From positions 310,001 to 374,000 of the forward strand of contig NZ_JYCN01000026.1 of NCBI RefSeq assembly GCF_000876655.1: 64,000 nt of DNA, in the 5' to 3' direction. The translations under genes and the position numbers were made by a program. This DNA is from Arthrobacter sp. SPG23 (GTDB lineage Bacteria; Actinomycetota; Actinomycetes; Actinomycetales; Micrococcaceae). This document shows, piece after piece, positions 32,966 to 42,030 of this stretch (position 1 is the first letter of the stretch; the number at the start of each line of letters is the position of its first letter). The notes under the pieces are model-generated. The model did not search any database. It saw only the letters and a list, made by a program, of their open reading frames with translations, and was not told the origin of the DNA.

Positions 32966-34657
32966 CTAGCTGACTCGTTGCGGTTCCAAATCTTCTTCCA
33001 GCGGCTCAAGGCCCTGATCGGCGCCCCGGCCCGGGGCCGAAACCCGGACCCGATCCGGGGCCGGAGCCGGGACAGCGGCCTGCGGTGCTGCCTGGGCTGC
33101 GGCGGGCACTGCAGCGTGCTCCGCCAGGACGCCCGTGCGGTGCCTGATCCTCAGACGGTAGAGCAACGCCCCGCCAATCGCGACTGCGCCGACGAAGATG
33201 ACGCCGCCCCACTGGAGGTACCACTCGAACGGCGGCACGGAATTGTAGATCTCCGGGCGCGGCCAGATCAGGTTGAGCGTCATGGCGCCGCCCCACAACA
33301 CGGCGAGGATATTAACCGGCATCCCCCATTTGCCCAGGCTGAAGCCGGGTTCCGAAATGCTGTTAGTACCTCCTGCGTCCGTAAGCGGCCATTTCTTCAG
33401 CAGCCGCTGCCGCAGCATCGGCACCGTGACCAGCAGGTAGGACAGGTAGATCAGCACGATGCTGATGCTGGACATGATGGTGAAGATTGCCGGCTGCGTG
33501 ATGTTGACGATCAGCGGGACGACGGCCAGGATGCCGATGACGATGGCGGCCACCGTGGGGGTCTTGCGGACGGGGTCCACTTTGCCCAGCTGGCGGCTAA
33601 AGGGCAGGTTGTTGTCCCGCGCCATGGCGAACATCATCCGGATGGCGGCGGCGTGGACGGCCAGGGTGCAGACCACGACGGCCACCACGATGCAGACCAG
33701 GAATGCCTTGCCGAACGGGCCGCCCAGCACGGACAGGACCACGTACTGCAGTCCACCGTCCGCAGCGCCCACCTTCGGGTCGTTCAGGTCCGGCGCAGCC
33801 AGCAGCCCGCCGAGGAGGATCAGGCCGCCGAGCACGAAGGACGCGGTGACGGCGCGCAGGATCGCCTTGGGGGCCGTGCGCTTCGGATCCTTGGTCTCCT
33901 CGCCCAGGGAACTCGCAGTGTCGAAGCCGTACATGACGTAGCCGGAGGCCATGGCGCCGATGAGGAACACCCCGAAGAATCCCAGGGGGTGCTCGTCGCC
34001 ATAACCGGCAGTCTCGAAGAGGACTTCGGGACCGCGCACCACATGCCAGCCGAGGGCCAGGATGAGCAGCACGGCCGCGGCCAGTTCCACGAACACGCCG
34101 ATGCTGTTGATCCGGGTCATCAGCTTGACGCCGAAGGCGTTGATGAGGGTGGAGATGCCGATCATGATGCTGGCCAGGATCACGCCGTTGACGGCAAAGT
34201 CATAGGGACCTGTCCCGTCCCCGATGAACTGGAAGCCGGACCAGATTTGCGGCAGCGTGAGCTGCAACGCCAGGGCCACCGCACCGAGCGCCATGATGGA
34301 GGAGAGCAGGAGCAGCCAGCCGGCCAGCCAGGCCCAGGTTCCGGAGGACAGCCGCTTGGCCCAGTTGTAGACCGAGCCGGCCACCGGGTAGCGGCCCGCC
34401 AGTTCGGCGAAGCACAACGCCACCATCAGCTGGCCGGCGAAGACGAGGGGCCAGGACCAGGCGTAGGCGGGGCCGGCCATGGAGAAGCCGAAGTAGAACA
34501 GTTGGAAAACGCCGGTGAGGATGGAGATGTAGCTGACTCCGGCGGCGAAGCTGGCGAACTTGCCGATGCTGCGGTCCAGGGTCTGGGCGTAGCCGAATTC
34601 GTCCATGCCGCTTGAGTCAACGCTTTTGGAGGGTTCTAACGTGGTGGGTTCTGACAT
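32966..34657 (-). CDS. APC-superfamily amino acid/amine permease
   Basis: The 563-residue membrane protein starts at ATG 34657 with AGGAG 5 bases before. About 12 helices are visible, beginning 'FASFAAGVSYISILTGVFQLFYFGF', with the family's 'CFAELAGRYPVAGSVYNWAKRL' and 'GYVMYGFDTASSLGEETKDPKR'. This is the GABA/amine permease type (BAT1/UgaA-like). A Pro/Ala-rich cytoplasmic tail of about 50 residues ends the protein. Between the choline dehydrogenase pair and the formaldehyde genes, it could import choline, betaine or an amine, but the substrate is not determined. It lies 118 bases after betB. Confidence 0.85.
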   Translation of the reverse strand: MSEPTTLEPSKSVDSSGMDEFGYAQTLDRSIGKFASFAAGVSYISILTGVFQLFYFGFSMAGPAYAWSWPLVFAGQLMVALCFAELAGRYPVAGSVYNWAKRLSSGTWAWLAGWLLLLSSIMALGAVALALQLTLPQIWSGFQFIGDGTGPYDFAVNGVILASIMIGISTLINAFGVKLMTRINSIGVFVELAAAVLLILALGWHVVRGPEVLFETAGYGDEHPLGFFGVFLIGAMASGYVMYGFDTASSLGEETKDPKRTAPKAILRAVTASFVLGGLILLGGLLAAPDLNDPKVGAADGGLQYVVLSVLGGPFGKAFLVCIVVAVVVCTLAVHAAAIRMMFAMARDNNLPFSRQLGKVDPVRKTPTVAAIVIGILAVVPLIVNITQPAIFTIMSSISIVLIYLSYLLVTVPMLRQRLLKKWPLTDAGGTNSISEPGFSLGKWGMPVNILAVLWGGAMTLNLIWPRPEIYNSVPPFEWYLQWGGVIFVGAVAIGGALLYRLRIRHRTGVLAEHAAVPAAAQAAPQAAVPAPAPDRVRVSAPGRGADQGLEPLEEDLEPQRVS

Positions 34658-34775
34658 CTGAGCTCCTAAGTCGAATAGCACGATGCTGCAGGCCCGCTGC
34701 CTGAAGGCGCAGGCGTAATCGACGGCCGGCGCGGACAAACTGCGCCAAACCGGTTTCCCCATAGGTGGTGCGTGG

Positions 34776-36275
34776 TTAGAGGTGGCCGAACCAGCGGCTG
34801 GGACCCGGCCGGGTGTTCTGCCAGACGTGCTTGGTTTCCCGGTACTCAGCCAGGCCCAGCACCCCGAGTTCCCGTCCGTTGCCGGACTGCCCGAAGCCGC
34901 CCCATTCGGCCTGCGGCACATAGGGATGGTAGTCGTTGATCCACACCGTGCCGTGCCGCAACTCCTGTGCCACGCGCTGGGCACGGGATCCGTCACCGGT
35001 CCACACCGCGCCGGCCAGGCCGTAGACGGTGTCGTTGGCCAGCCGGATGGCCTCGGCCTCGGTCCGGAAGGTTTCCACGGTGAGCACGGGCCCGAAGGAT
35101 TCCTCCTGCACCACGCGCATGCTGCTGTTGCAGCCGTCCAGGATGGTGGGCGGGTAATAGCTTCCCCCGGCCAGCTCCGGCTGGCCGGGGATGGTCCCGC
35201 CGCACACCAGCCTGGCGCCTTCGGCGACGCCGGCCCGGACATAGGCGTGCACCTTGTCCCGGTGGGCGAACGAGATCAGCGGACCGGTCTCGGCCAGTTC
35301 GTCGAACGGACCGCCCAGGCGGATCTTGCGGGCCCGGCGGGCCACCTCCGCCACGAATTCCTCGTGGATGGACTCCTCGACGATCAGCCGCGCGCCCGCG
35401 GAGCAGACCTGCCCCGAGTGCAGGAAGACAGCGGTCAGGGCGAAGTCGACGGCGGCCTCCCGGTCGGCGTCGGCGAACACAATGTTGGGGTTCTTCCCGC
35501 CGAGCTCCAGGGCCACCCGTTTTACCGTGTCGGCCGCCGCCGCCATGATGCGCTTGCCGGTGGCCAGGCCGCCGGTGAAGGACACGAGGTCCACCCGCGG
35601 ATCGGTGCTGAGGACGGCGCCGACCTCCGGGCCGGTGCCGGTGACCAGGTTGGCGACGCCTGCGGGCACCCCCGCCTCCCGGAGCGTCTCCATGAGCAGC
35701 ACGGCCGTGGACGGCGTCAGCTCGCTGGGCTTGAGGACGAACGTGTTGCCCGCCAGAAGAGCCGGCGCCACTTTCCAGGACACCTGCAGCAGGGGGTAGT
35801 TCCAGGGGGTTATCAGCCCGCAGACGCCCACCGGCATGTGCACCACCCTGCTGATCGCATCAGGGTTGCCGGTGTCGATCACCCGGCCCGCGTCGGTGCC
35901 CGCGATGCCGGCGTAGTAGCGGAAGCAGGCGGTGACGTCATCGATGTCGTATTCGGCCTCGACGTACCTCTTCCCGGTGTCCAGCGCCTCGGCCCTGGCG
36001 TACTCGGCCTTGTCGCGTTCCAGCAGCTCAGCGACCCGCTGCAGGACCCTCCCCCGCTCGCGTTCCGGCGTACGGGGCCACGCGCCGTCGTCGAACGCCT
36101 TGCGGGCGCTGGCCACCGCCGCTTCGGCGTCAGCCGCGGTGCCCTCGGCGACCACGGCGACGGCGGTTCCGTCGGCCGGGCAGCTGATGGTCCGGGTCCG
36201 GTCTCCCGACGACGGCGCCCATCCGCCGTCGACGTAGACGCCCCGGGCGAGCTCCACTTGGGTTTCGGTCGTCAC
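34776..36275 (-). CDS. betB: Betaine aldehyde dehydrogenase (copy 1)
   Basis: The 499-residue NAD-dependent aldehyde dehydrogenase oxidises betaine aldehyde to glycine betaine. It shows 'LITPWNYPLLQVSWKVAPALLAGN', 'VALELGGKNPNIVFADAD' with the general-base Glu, and the catalytic Cys in 'LHSGQVCSAGARLIVEES'. It starts with GTG at 36275 with GGAGG upstream, 9 bases after betA. A paralogue at 58491 shares most of the sequence. The substrate is deduced from the neighbouring choline-oxidising gene. Confidence 0.92.
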   Translation of the reverse strand: MTTETQVELARGVYVDGGWAPSSGDRTRTISCPADGTAVAVVAEGTAADAEAAVASARKAFDDGAWPRTPERERGRVLQRVAELLERDKAEYARAEALDTGKRYVEAEYDIDDVTACFRYYAGIAGTDAGRVIDTGNPDAISRVVHMPVGVCGLITPWNYPLLQVSWKVAPALLAGNTFVLKPSELTPSTAVLLMETLREAGVPAGVANLVTGTGPEVGAVLSTDPRVDLVSFTGGLATGKRIMAAAADTVKRVALELGGKNPNIVFADADREAAVDFALTAVFLHSGQVCSAGARLIVEESIHEEFVAEVARRARKIRLGGPFDELAETGPLISFAHRDKVHAYVRAGVAEGARLVCGGTIPGQPELAGGSYYPPTILDGCNSSMRVVQEESFGPVLTVETFRTEAEAIRLANDTVYGLAGAVWTGDGSRAQRVAQELRHGTVWINDYHPYVPQAEWGGFGQSGNGRELGVLGLAEYRETKHVWQNTRPGPSRWFGHL

Positions 36276-36284
36276 GTTGCCTCC

Positions 36285-37988
36285 CTAGCCCTTCGCCGCT
36301 GCGGCAGCGGCCTGGTTCCGCACCAGCGGGCTGTGCCCGTGGCGGTAGAACTCGGCATGCTGCGGGGCCAGCGGGGCCGTGCCGGCAATCAGGTCGGCCG
36401 CCTTTTCGGCGAGCATCATCACCGGGGCGTAGATGTTGCCGTTGGTCACATAGGGCATGGCCGAGGCATCCACCACACGGAGGCCCTGGACGCCGTGCAC
36501 ACCCATGTCGAGCGGGTTGACCACGGCCATCGGGTCCGATTCAGGCCCCATCTTCGCGGTGCAGGACGGATGCAGGGCTGTTTCGGCGTCGCGTGCCACC
36601 CAGTCGAGGATTTCGGCGTCGGTCTGGACACCCCGGCCGGGGGAAAGTTCCCCGCCGTTGAAGGGACCCATGGCGGACTGGCCGAGGATGTCGCGGGCGA
36701 TGTGGATGGCTTCCACCCATTCGCGGCGGTCCTGGTCGGTGGAGAGGTAGTTGAAAACCATGGAGGGGTGCACGGTGGGGTCAGTGGATTTGATCTTGAG
36801 GCTGCCGCGGGCGTCGGAGTACATGGGGCCGATGTGCACCTGGTAGCCGTGCTTCGCGTCGGCCTTCTGGCCGTCGTACCGCACGGCGACGGGCAGGAAG
36901 TGGAACATCAGGTTGGGGTACGCCACCTCGTCGTTGGAGCGGACGAACCCGCCGCCTTCGAAGTGGTTGGTGGCCGCGGGACCCTTGCGGCCCAGCAGCC
37001 ACTGGAGGCCGATGAGCGGGTAGCGCCACAGGTCAAGGTTCGGCTGCATGGACACCGGCTGGGTGCAGGCGTGCTGGATGTAGACCTCAAGGTGGTCCTG
37101 CAGGTTCTCCCCCACGCCGGGGAGGTGGACCACGGGTTTGATGCCGAGGGACTTCAGGTGCGCGGCGTCCCCGATGCCCGAAAGCTGCAGCAGCTGGGGG
37201 GTATTGATGGCTCCGCCGGACAGGATCACCTCGCCGGCGTTCACCACGTGCGTCTTGCCGTTGCGGCGGTAGGTGACGCCGGTGGCAACGTTGCCCTTGA
37301 AGTTCACCTTCGTGACCAGGGCCCGGGTGAGGACCGTCAGGTTGGGCCGTTTGGCACCGGGACGGAGGTAGGCACGGGACGCGGAGAGCCGCTGGCCCTT
37401 GTGCACGTTCCGGTCAAAGGCCGCGAAGCCCTCCTGGCGGTAGCCGTTCACGTCATCGGTCAGCGGGAAGCCCGCTTCCTGTGCCGCCTTGAAGAAGGCC
37501 TGGAACAGCGGGTTGGTGGCGGGCCCGCGCTCCAGGACCAGGGGTCCCGAGTGGCCGCGGAGCTCATCGTCCGGATCGGCCGCGAGGGCGTTTTCCATCC
37601 GGTTGAAGTACGGCAGGCAGTGCGCGAAATCCCACGATTCCATCCCGTCGTCGGCTCCCCAGCGTTCGTAGTCCAGCGGGTTGCCGCGCTGGAAGATCAT
37701 GCCGTTGATGGAGCTGGAGCCGCCCAGGACCTTGCCGCGGGCATGGGCCACCCGGCGTCCGCCCATGTGCGGCTCCGGATCCGACTCGTAGCGCCAGTCG
37801 TAGAACGGGTTCCCGCTGGGGAAGGTCAGGGCGGCCGGCATCTGAATGAACAGATCCCAGGGGTAGTCGCTTCGTCCCGCCTCCAGGACCAGGACACTGC
37901 GCGTGCCACCTGCACTCAGGCGGTTGGCCAGCACGGAACCGGCACTTCCCCCACCGACGATGACGTAGTCGTAGCTGGTCTCTGTCAT
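36285..37988 (-). CDS. betA: Choline dehydrogenase (GMC oxidoreductase)
   Basis: The 567-residue FAD enzyme of the GMC family begins 'TSYDYVIVGGGSAGSVLANRLS' and has 'GKVLGGSSSINGMIFQRGNPLDYERW', 'SGGAINTPQLLQLSGIGDA' and the active-site 'ALHPSCTAKMG'. The form without a covalent histidine ('GGSSSINGM' rather than 'GGCSSHNSC') marks it as BetA-like, distinct from the choline oxidase at 56903. It starts at ATG 37988 with AAGGAG upstream; the longer frame runs through the intergenic region. It oxidises choline to betaine aldehyde, probably via the respiratory chain. Confidence 0.9.
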   Translation of the reverse strand: MTETSYDYVIVGGGSAGSVLANRLSAGGTRSVLVLEAGRSDYPWDLFIQMPAALTFPSGNPFYDWRYESDPEPHMGGRRVAHARGKVLGGSSSINGMIFQRGNPLDYERWGADDGMESWDFAHCLPYFNRMENALAADPDDELRGHSGPLVLERGPATNPLFQAFFKAAQEAGFPLTDDVNGYRQEGFAAFDRNVHKGQRLSASRAYLRPGAKRPNLTVLTRALVTKVNFKGNVATGVTYRRNGKTHVVNAGEVILSGGAINTPQLLQLSGIGDAAHLKSLGIKPVVHLPGVGENLQDHLEVYIQHACTQPVSMQPNLDLWRYPLIGLQWLLGRKGPAATNHFEGGGFVRSNDEVAYPNLMFHFLPVAVRYDGQKADAKHGYQVHIGPMYSDARGSLKIKSTDPTVHPSMVFNYLSTDQDRREWVEAIHIARDILGQSAMGPFNGGELSPGRGVQTDAEILDWVARDAETALHPSCTAKMGPESDPMAVVNPLDMGVHGVQGLRVVDASAMPYVTNGNIYAPVMMLAEKAADLIAGTAPLAPQHAEFYRHGHSPLVRNQAAAAAAKG

Positions 37989-38195
37989 TCTGCAAAGTCT
38001 CCTTGTACGTCGTGAGGACCCGGCGTCGCCGTTCCATCGAGAAGCAATCCTGCGCATCGCGGATTCGGATCCGGCCGTATTGCGTATTACACAACACGAT
38101 GCACATAGCGCGTACTGGAAAATATGACAGCCGTCACAAGGGGTGTCAATAGATCGCCGGAGTACTACGCGGCAGCCCTGGGCAGGCCGAAAAAT

Positions 38196-38217
38196 GAGTT
38201 GTCGGAGAGCGCAACTC
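38196..38217. promoter_or_regulatory. Inverted repeat in the divergent region
   Basis: GAGTTG (38196-38201) and CAACTC (38212-38217) with a 10-base centre. It shares the GTTG/CAAC core with the dyad at 38359-38375 and may bind the same regulator. Confidence 0.4.
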
Positions 38218-38318
38218 GGTTTCTTTTGACGCAACGGATCAGTCGGGCTTTGCGCAGCCGCAGGGCTGAGAGGCAGCAAATAGCCGATCAGAGTTCATAT
38301 ATTGGAAACAAGAAGGTA

Positions 38319-38347
38319 TTGACTGTGTTACATGTCACGCCTAGTCT
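38319..38347 (+). promoter_or_regulatory. Sigma-70-type promoter for the transporter-creatinase genes
   Basis: TTGACT (-35, 38319-38324) and TAGTCT (-10, 38342-38347) are spaced by exactly 17 bases. Transcription would start near 38355, right at the GTTGC/GCAAC dyad. Confidence 0.6.
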
Positions 38348-38358
38348 GGTGCAACAGC

Positions 38359-38375
38359 GTTGCGCTGAATGCAAC
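38359..38375. promoter_or_regulatory. Candidate IclR operator overlapping the transcription start
   Basis: GTTGC (38359-38363) and GCAAC (38371-38375) flank 7 bases; a further GCAAC lies at 38351-38355. Position just after a good promoter suggests repression, and the IclR gene at 41200 is the nearest regulator. The pairing is inference. Confidence 0.5.
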
Positions 38376-38396
38376 CCCAAACACCTTGGTGGATAC

Positions 38397-39800
38397 ATGA
38401 GTAACGAAACTTCCTCTCCCGCTCTTGCGGGAGGACTGGGCGCGGAGCAGGATGGCGTGCATGAAGGCCGCCGCGCCGGCCGCAGCACGTTGAGCGGCCA
38501 GAATTTCCAACCTGCTGACAACGGTGTCAGCAAGGAAACGCGCCGCAGAGTCATCGCGGCCAGCTTTATCGGCAACTTCGTTGAATGGTTCGACTACGCC
38601 GTTTACGGCTACCTGGCCGTTACGATCGCGACGGTTTTCTTCCCTGAATCAGATCCCCAGACCGGGCTTCTGCTGACTTTCGCCCTGTTCGCGATTTCAT
38701 TCCTGGTGCGCCCGCTCGGCGGGTTCGTCTGGGGCCATATCGGTGACAGGGTGGGCCGGCGGACCGCTCTCTCGCTGTCAATCCTGATCATGTCCGGAGC
38801 GACTTTCTGCATTGCTCTCATTCCCGGCTACGACACCATCGGCATCTGGGCTCCGATCCTGCTGCTGATCATCAGGGTCGTGCAGGGCTTCTCAGCCTCA
38901 GGGGAATACGCCGGAGCATCGGCGTTCCTGGTCGAATACGCCCCCGCTAACAAGCGGGGCGTCTACGCCGCGGTGGTTCCTGCGAGCACCGCAGCAGGCT
39001 TGCTCCTTGGTTCCCTGTTGGCGGGCCTGCTGACAGTCCTGCTCAGTTCCGACTCGATGCAGAGCTGGGGTTGGCGCCTGCCGTTCCTGCTGGCTGCCCC
39101 GATGGGACTGATCGGACGCTACATCCGCACCAAGCTGGAAGACACCCCGGTGTTCCGCGAAATGGCCGCGGAGGACGAGGCTGTCAAGGCACCTGTTTCC
39201 AGCCTGTTCCGGAACCACTGGCGGCAGCTGCTGCAGGCCGTCGGGGCTGTACTGCTCAACGCCGTCGGCTTCTATGTGATCCTCAGCTACATGCCCACCT
39301 ATCTGTCCTCAGAGCTGGGCCTGGGCGCAACCGAGTCCTTCCTGGCCACCACCATCGCGCTGGTCACGTACATCGGGTTCATCTTCCTCACCGGGATGCT
39401 CTCGGACCGTTACGGCCGCAAGAAGGTGCTCATCAGTGCATCCGTCGCCTTCATCGTGCTGACGGTGCCGGCGTTCGCCCTCCTGGGAACCGGGAACTTC
39501 CTGATCATCGTCCTGGTCCAGATCCTGCTGGGTGCGATGCTCACCCTCAACGACGGCACGCTCCCCAGCTTCCTGGCCGAAATGTTCCCCACGCGTGTCC
39601 GCTATAGCGGCTTCGCGGTCAGCTTCAACCTCTCCAATGCCCTTTTCGGCGGCACCGCCCCGTTCATGGCAACACTCCTGATCGCTGCCACCGCAAGCGA
39701 TCTGGCGCCGGCCTGGTACCTCGTCGCCGCGGCAGTGATCTCCCTGATCGCCGTTTCGCTGTCCAGGGAAACCTGCAAAGAACCGCTGCGCCACGAATAG
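38397..39800 (+). CDS. MHS-type major facilitator transporter, candidate creatine importer
   Basis: The 467-residue protein of the metabolite:H+ symporter (ProP/ShiA-like) family has 12 helices, the family start 'ASFIGNFVEWFDYAVYGYLAVTIA', and the cytoplasmic loop 'GGFVWGHIGDRVGRRTAL' repeated in the second half as 'GMLSDRYGRKKVL'. It starts at ATG 38397 after a GGTGG site; the upstream frame crosses the promoter and is rejected. It lies 54 bases before creatinase with no terminator seen, so the substrate is probably creatine or a related compound. Proline/betaine is an alternative, as for ProP. Confidence 0.85.
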   Translation: MSNETSSPALAGGLGAEQDGVHEGRRAGRSTLSGQNFQPADNGVSKETRRRVIAASFIGNFVEWFDYAVYGYLAVTIATVFFPESDPQTGLLLTFALFAISFLVRPLGGFVWGHIGDRVGRRTALSLSILIMSGATFCIALIPGYDTIGIWAPILLLIIRVVQGFSASGEYAGASAFLVEYAPANKRGVYAAVVPASTAAGLLLGSLLAGLLTVLLSSDSMQSWGWRLPFLLAAPMGLIGRYIRTKLEDTPVFREMAAEDEAVKAPVSSLFRNHWRQLLQAVGAVLLNAVGFYVILSYMPTYLSSELGLGATESFLATTIALVTYIGFIFLTGMLSDRYGRKKVLISASVAFIVLTVPAFALLGTGNFLIIVLVQILLGAMLTLNDGTLPSFLAEMFPTRVRYSGFAVSFNLSNALFGGTAPFMATLLIAATASDLAPAWYLVAAAVISLIAVSLSRETCKEPLRHE

Positions 39801-39854
39801 CCAAACTTCTTCCACTCACCTCACATAACTGCACCACAGAAAGGCATCACCACC

Positions 39855-41111
39855 ATGACCACCACAACATCCGAGAACGCAACGTCCGTCGCCGAACTGG
39901 AGCGCACCAAGGTCCTGAAAAACGGGGACAAGGTGAAGCTCACCTTCTCCGACACCGAGTTCGAGCGCCGCCTCGCCGGCCTGCGCCGCATCATGGCAGA
40001 GAAGGACCTGGACGCCGTCGTCCTGACCAGCTACCACTCCATCAAGTACTACTCCGACTTCCTTTTCACCACCTTCGGCCGTTCCTACGCCATGGTGGTC
40101 ACCAAGGATGACACCGTCACCGTCACCGCCAACATCGACGCCGGAATGCCCTGGCGCCGCAGCTACGGCGACAACATCGTCTACACCGACTGGCGCCGGG
40201 ACAACTACATCTTCGCCATCCAGGAAGTCCTGCGCACCCGCGGCATCAACCCGCGCCGCCTCGGCGTCGAGGACGACTCGCTGCCGCTGGATAACCGCAA
40301 CAAGATCCAGGCCGCTTTCCCCTCCGCAACCCTCGTGGACGTGGCCCAGGCCGCCATGCGCCAGCGGATGATCAAGTCCGCCGAGGAGATCGAGGTCATC
40401 AAGCACGGGGCGCGCATCGGCGACCTCGGCGGCGAAGCCATCCGCAACGCCATCACCGCAGGCATCACCGAATACGAAGTCGCCCTGATCGGCACCGAAG
40501 CCATGGTCCACGAAATCGCCCGGACCTTCCCGGATTCCGAGATCCGCGACACCTGGGTCTGGTTCCAGTCCGGCATCAACACCGACGGCGCACACAACTG
40601 GGCCACCACCCGCAAAATCCAGGAACACGACATCCTGTCGCTGAACTGCTTCCCCATGACCTCCGGCTACTACACAGCCCTGGAGCGCACCCTGTTCTAC
40701 GGCGAACCGGACGCCCGCTCGCTGGAACTGTGGAACATCAACGTCGAGGTCCACAAACGCGGCCTCGAACTCATCAAGCCCGGCGCCGTCTGCAAGGACA
40801 TCGCCGCCGAGCTCAACGAGATCTACGTCGGCTACGGACTGCTCGCCAACCGCACCTTCGGCTACGGCCACTCCTTCGGTGTCCTGAGCCACTACTACGG
40901 CCGCGAAGCCGGACTCGAACTCCGCGAAGACATCGACACGGTCCTCGAACCCGGCATGGTCGTCTCCATGGAACCCATGATCACGGTCCTCGACGGACAA
41001 CCCGGCGCCGGCGGCTACCGCGAACACGACATCCTGGTGGTCGGCGAGGACGGCGCGGAGAACATCACCAAGTTCCCGTTCGGTCCGGAATACAACATCA
41101 TCGGGGCCTAA
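39855..41111 (+). CDS. Creatinase (creatine amidinohydrolase)
   Basis: The 418-residue M24-family ('pita-bread' fold) enzyme hydrolyses creatine to sarcosine and urea. Key segments are 'TFSDTEFERRLAGLRRIMAEKDLDAVVLTSYHSIKYYSDFLF' in the N-terminal domain, 'TWVWFQSGINTDGAHNW' with the catalytic His, 'ALERTLFYGE', 'FGYGHSFGVLSHYYGREAG' and 'GMVVSMEPM'. These match characterised Arthrobacter creatinases almost word for word, rather than aminopeptidase P or prolidase. The sarcosine produced feeds the sox operon. No urease is in the window. A strong terminator follows. Confidence 0.93.
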   Translation: MTTTTSENATSVAELERTKVLKNGDKVKLTFSDTEFERRLAGLRRIMAEKDLDAVVLTSYHSIKYYSDFLFTTFGRSYAMVVTKDDTVTVTANIDAGMPWRRSYGDNIVYTDWRRDNYIFAIQEVLRTRGINPRRLGVEDDSLPLDNRNKIQAAFPSATLVDVAQAAMRQRMIKSAEEIEVIKHGARIGDLGGEAIRNAITAGITEYEVALIGTEAMVHEIARTFPDSEIRDTWVWFQSGINTDGAHNWATTRKIQEHDILSLNCFPMTSGYYTALERTLFYGEPDARSLELWNINVEVHKRGLELIKPGAVCKDIAAELNEIYVGYGLLANRTFGYGHSFGVLSHYYGREAGLELREDIDTVLEPGMVVSMEPMITVLDGQPGAGGYREHDILVVGEDGAENITKFPFGPEYNIIGA

Positions 41112-41131
41112 GAGCACCGCAGTTGCCACAC

Positions 41132-41172
41132 CCTGAAAGCGGCGCCACGTCCTTCGTGGCGCCGCTTTCAGG
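41132..41172. terminator. Strong hairpin after creatinase
   Basis: A perfect 17-base stem (41132-41148 with 41156-41172) has a 7-base loop and is followed by CTTACATA. It separates creatinase from the downstream IclR gene, which therefore probably has its own promoter. Confidence 0.85.
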
Positions 41173-41199
41173 CTTACATACGGAATGATGGTGGGCATT

Positions 41200-42006
41200 A
41201 TGACCTCTGCAGAAGCTCCCGAAACCAGCAGTAACGGCGACACCAAGGGCACGTCCGTCATCGTCAACGCCATCGCGGTGCTTCGAAGTTTTACCGCGGA
41301 CGAGCCCCTGCTCGGCGTCACCGAGATCGCCAACCGCGTGGGCCTGCACAAGAGCACTGTCTCCCGCATCCTGGCCACGTTCGAGCAGGAACACCTGGTG
41401 GAACGGGATCCGGAGACCCGCAGGTTCCGACTGGGCCTGGGCCTCATTGCCGTCGCCGGGCCGCTGCTGGCAGAACTCGAAGAGCGCCGCGTGGCCTACC
41501 CCGTGCTGCGCGAACTGACGGAGCAAACGGGCGAAACCAGCGCCCTCATGGTGTGGAACGGCTCCGAGTCGATGTGCGTGGAGCAGATCGCCAGCCATCA
41601 CCAGATCAAGCACACCACGCCGCTGGGCGCCCGGTACAAGGACGCCCTCAGCGCTTCCGTGCAGGTCTTCCTCGCCGCCGAGCCTGCCGAGCGGGTACGG
41701 ATGTTGCTCCGCAGCGGCGAAATTGCCTATCCGGGCCTGGACGACACCAGCCTCGAGGCCTACCTGATCCGGCTCGGCGACGTCGCCCGTCGCGGCTGGG
41801 CCACCAACTACGGCGAGTCGTCACTGGACGAAGTAGGCCTGGCCGCCCCCGTGTTCGACCACCGCGGCGACATCGTGGCGGCGGTCCTCATCCCGGCACC
41901 CCGCTTCCGGGTCTCCCCCGACACGCTGCAACGCCTCGGGGAATCCTGCAAGGCAGCCGCGGACCGCGTCACAGCCCGCCTGGGCGGCGTGTCCCCCGCG
42001 CGCTGA
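41200..42006 (+). CDS. IclR-family regulator (copy 2), candidate creatine-module regulator
   Basis: The 268-residue protein has the HTH 'VTEIANRVGLHKSTVSRILATFEQEHLVERD' and an effector domain ('TTPLGARYKDALSASVQVFLAA', 'NYGESSLDEVGLAAPVFDHRGDIVAAVLIPAP'). The ATG at 41200 is preferred over 41185, as GGTGGG lies just before it. It follows creatinase and probably acts on the dyad at 38359. It converges on the fusion gene, with part of the repeat family unit at the junction. Confidence 0.92.
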   Translation: MTSAEAPETSSNGDTKGTSVIVNAIAVLRSFTADEPLLGVTEIANRVGLHKSTVSRILATFEQEHLVERDPETRRFRLGLGLIAVAGPLLAELEERRVAYPVLRELTEQTGETSALMVWNGSESMCVEQIASHHQIKHTTPLGARYKDALSASVQVFLAAEPAERVRMLLRSGEIAYPGLDDTSLEAYLIRLGDVARRGWATNYGESSLDEVGLAAPVFDHRGDIVAAVLIPAPRFRVSPDTLQRLGESCKAAADRVTARLGGVSPAR

Positions 42007-42017
42007 CCCCGGTTTAA

Positions 42018-42030
42018 CGAGAGAGCGTCA
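42018..42030. repeat. Partial unit of the GACGCTCTCTC repeat family
   Basis: CGAGAGAGCGTCA matches the inverse of the units at 956-1060 and 10801-10903. It lies at a convergent junction and overlaps the stop codon of the fusion gene, as the last unit of the first cluster abuts purU. Confidence 0.5.

Larger units (their letters stand above)
37989..38396. promoter_or_regulatory. 408-bp divergent control region between choline dehydrogenase and the creatine module
   Basis: No credible gene lies here. Features are a GTATT direct repeat near 38078-38088, TGAC-N4-GTCA at 38125-38136, GAGTTG-N10-CAACTC at 38196-38217, a promoter at 38319-38347 and a GTTGC-N7-GCAAC dyad at 38359-38375. The density of dyads suggests at least two regulators. 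No BetI gene is in the window. Confidence 0.55.

Noticed and set aside
34782..38015. 1077-codon plus-strand frame over betA/betB
   Set aside because: Antisense of two recognisable enzymes; Gly/Val/His/Arg-rich shadow.
39855..41111. Annotation as Xaa-Pro aminopeptidase or prolidase
   Set aside because: The segments match creatinase rather than metal-dependent M24 peptidases, and the neighbours include sarcosine metabolism.
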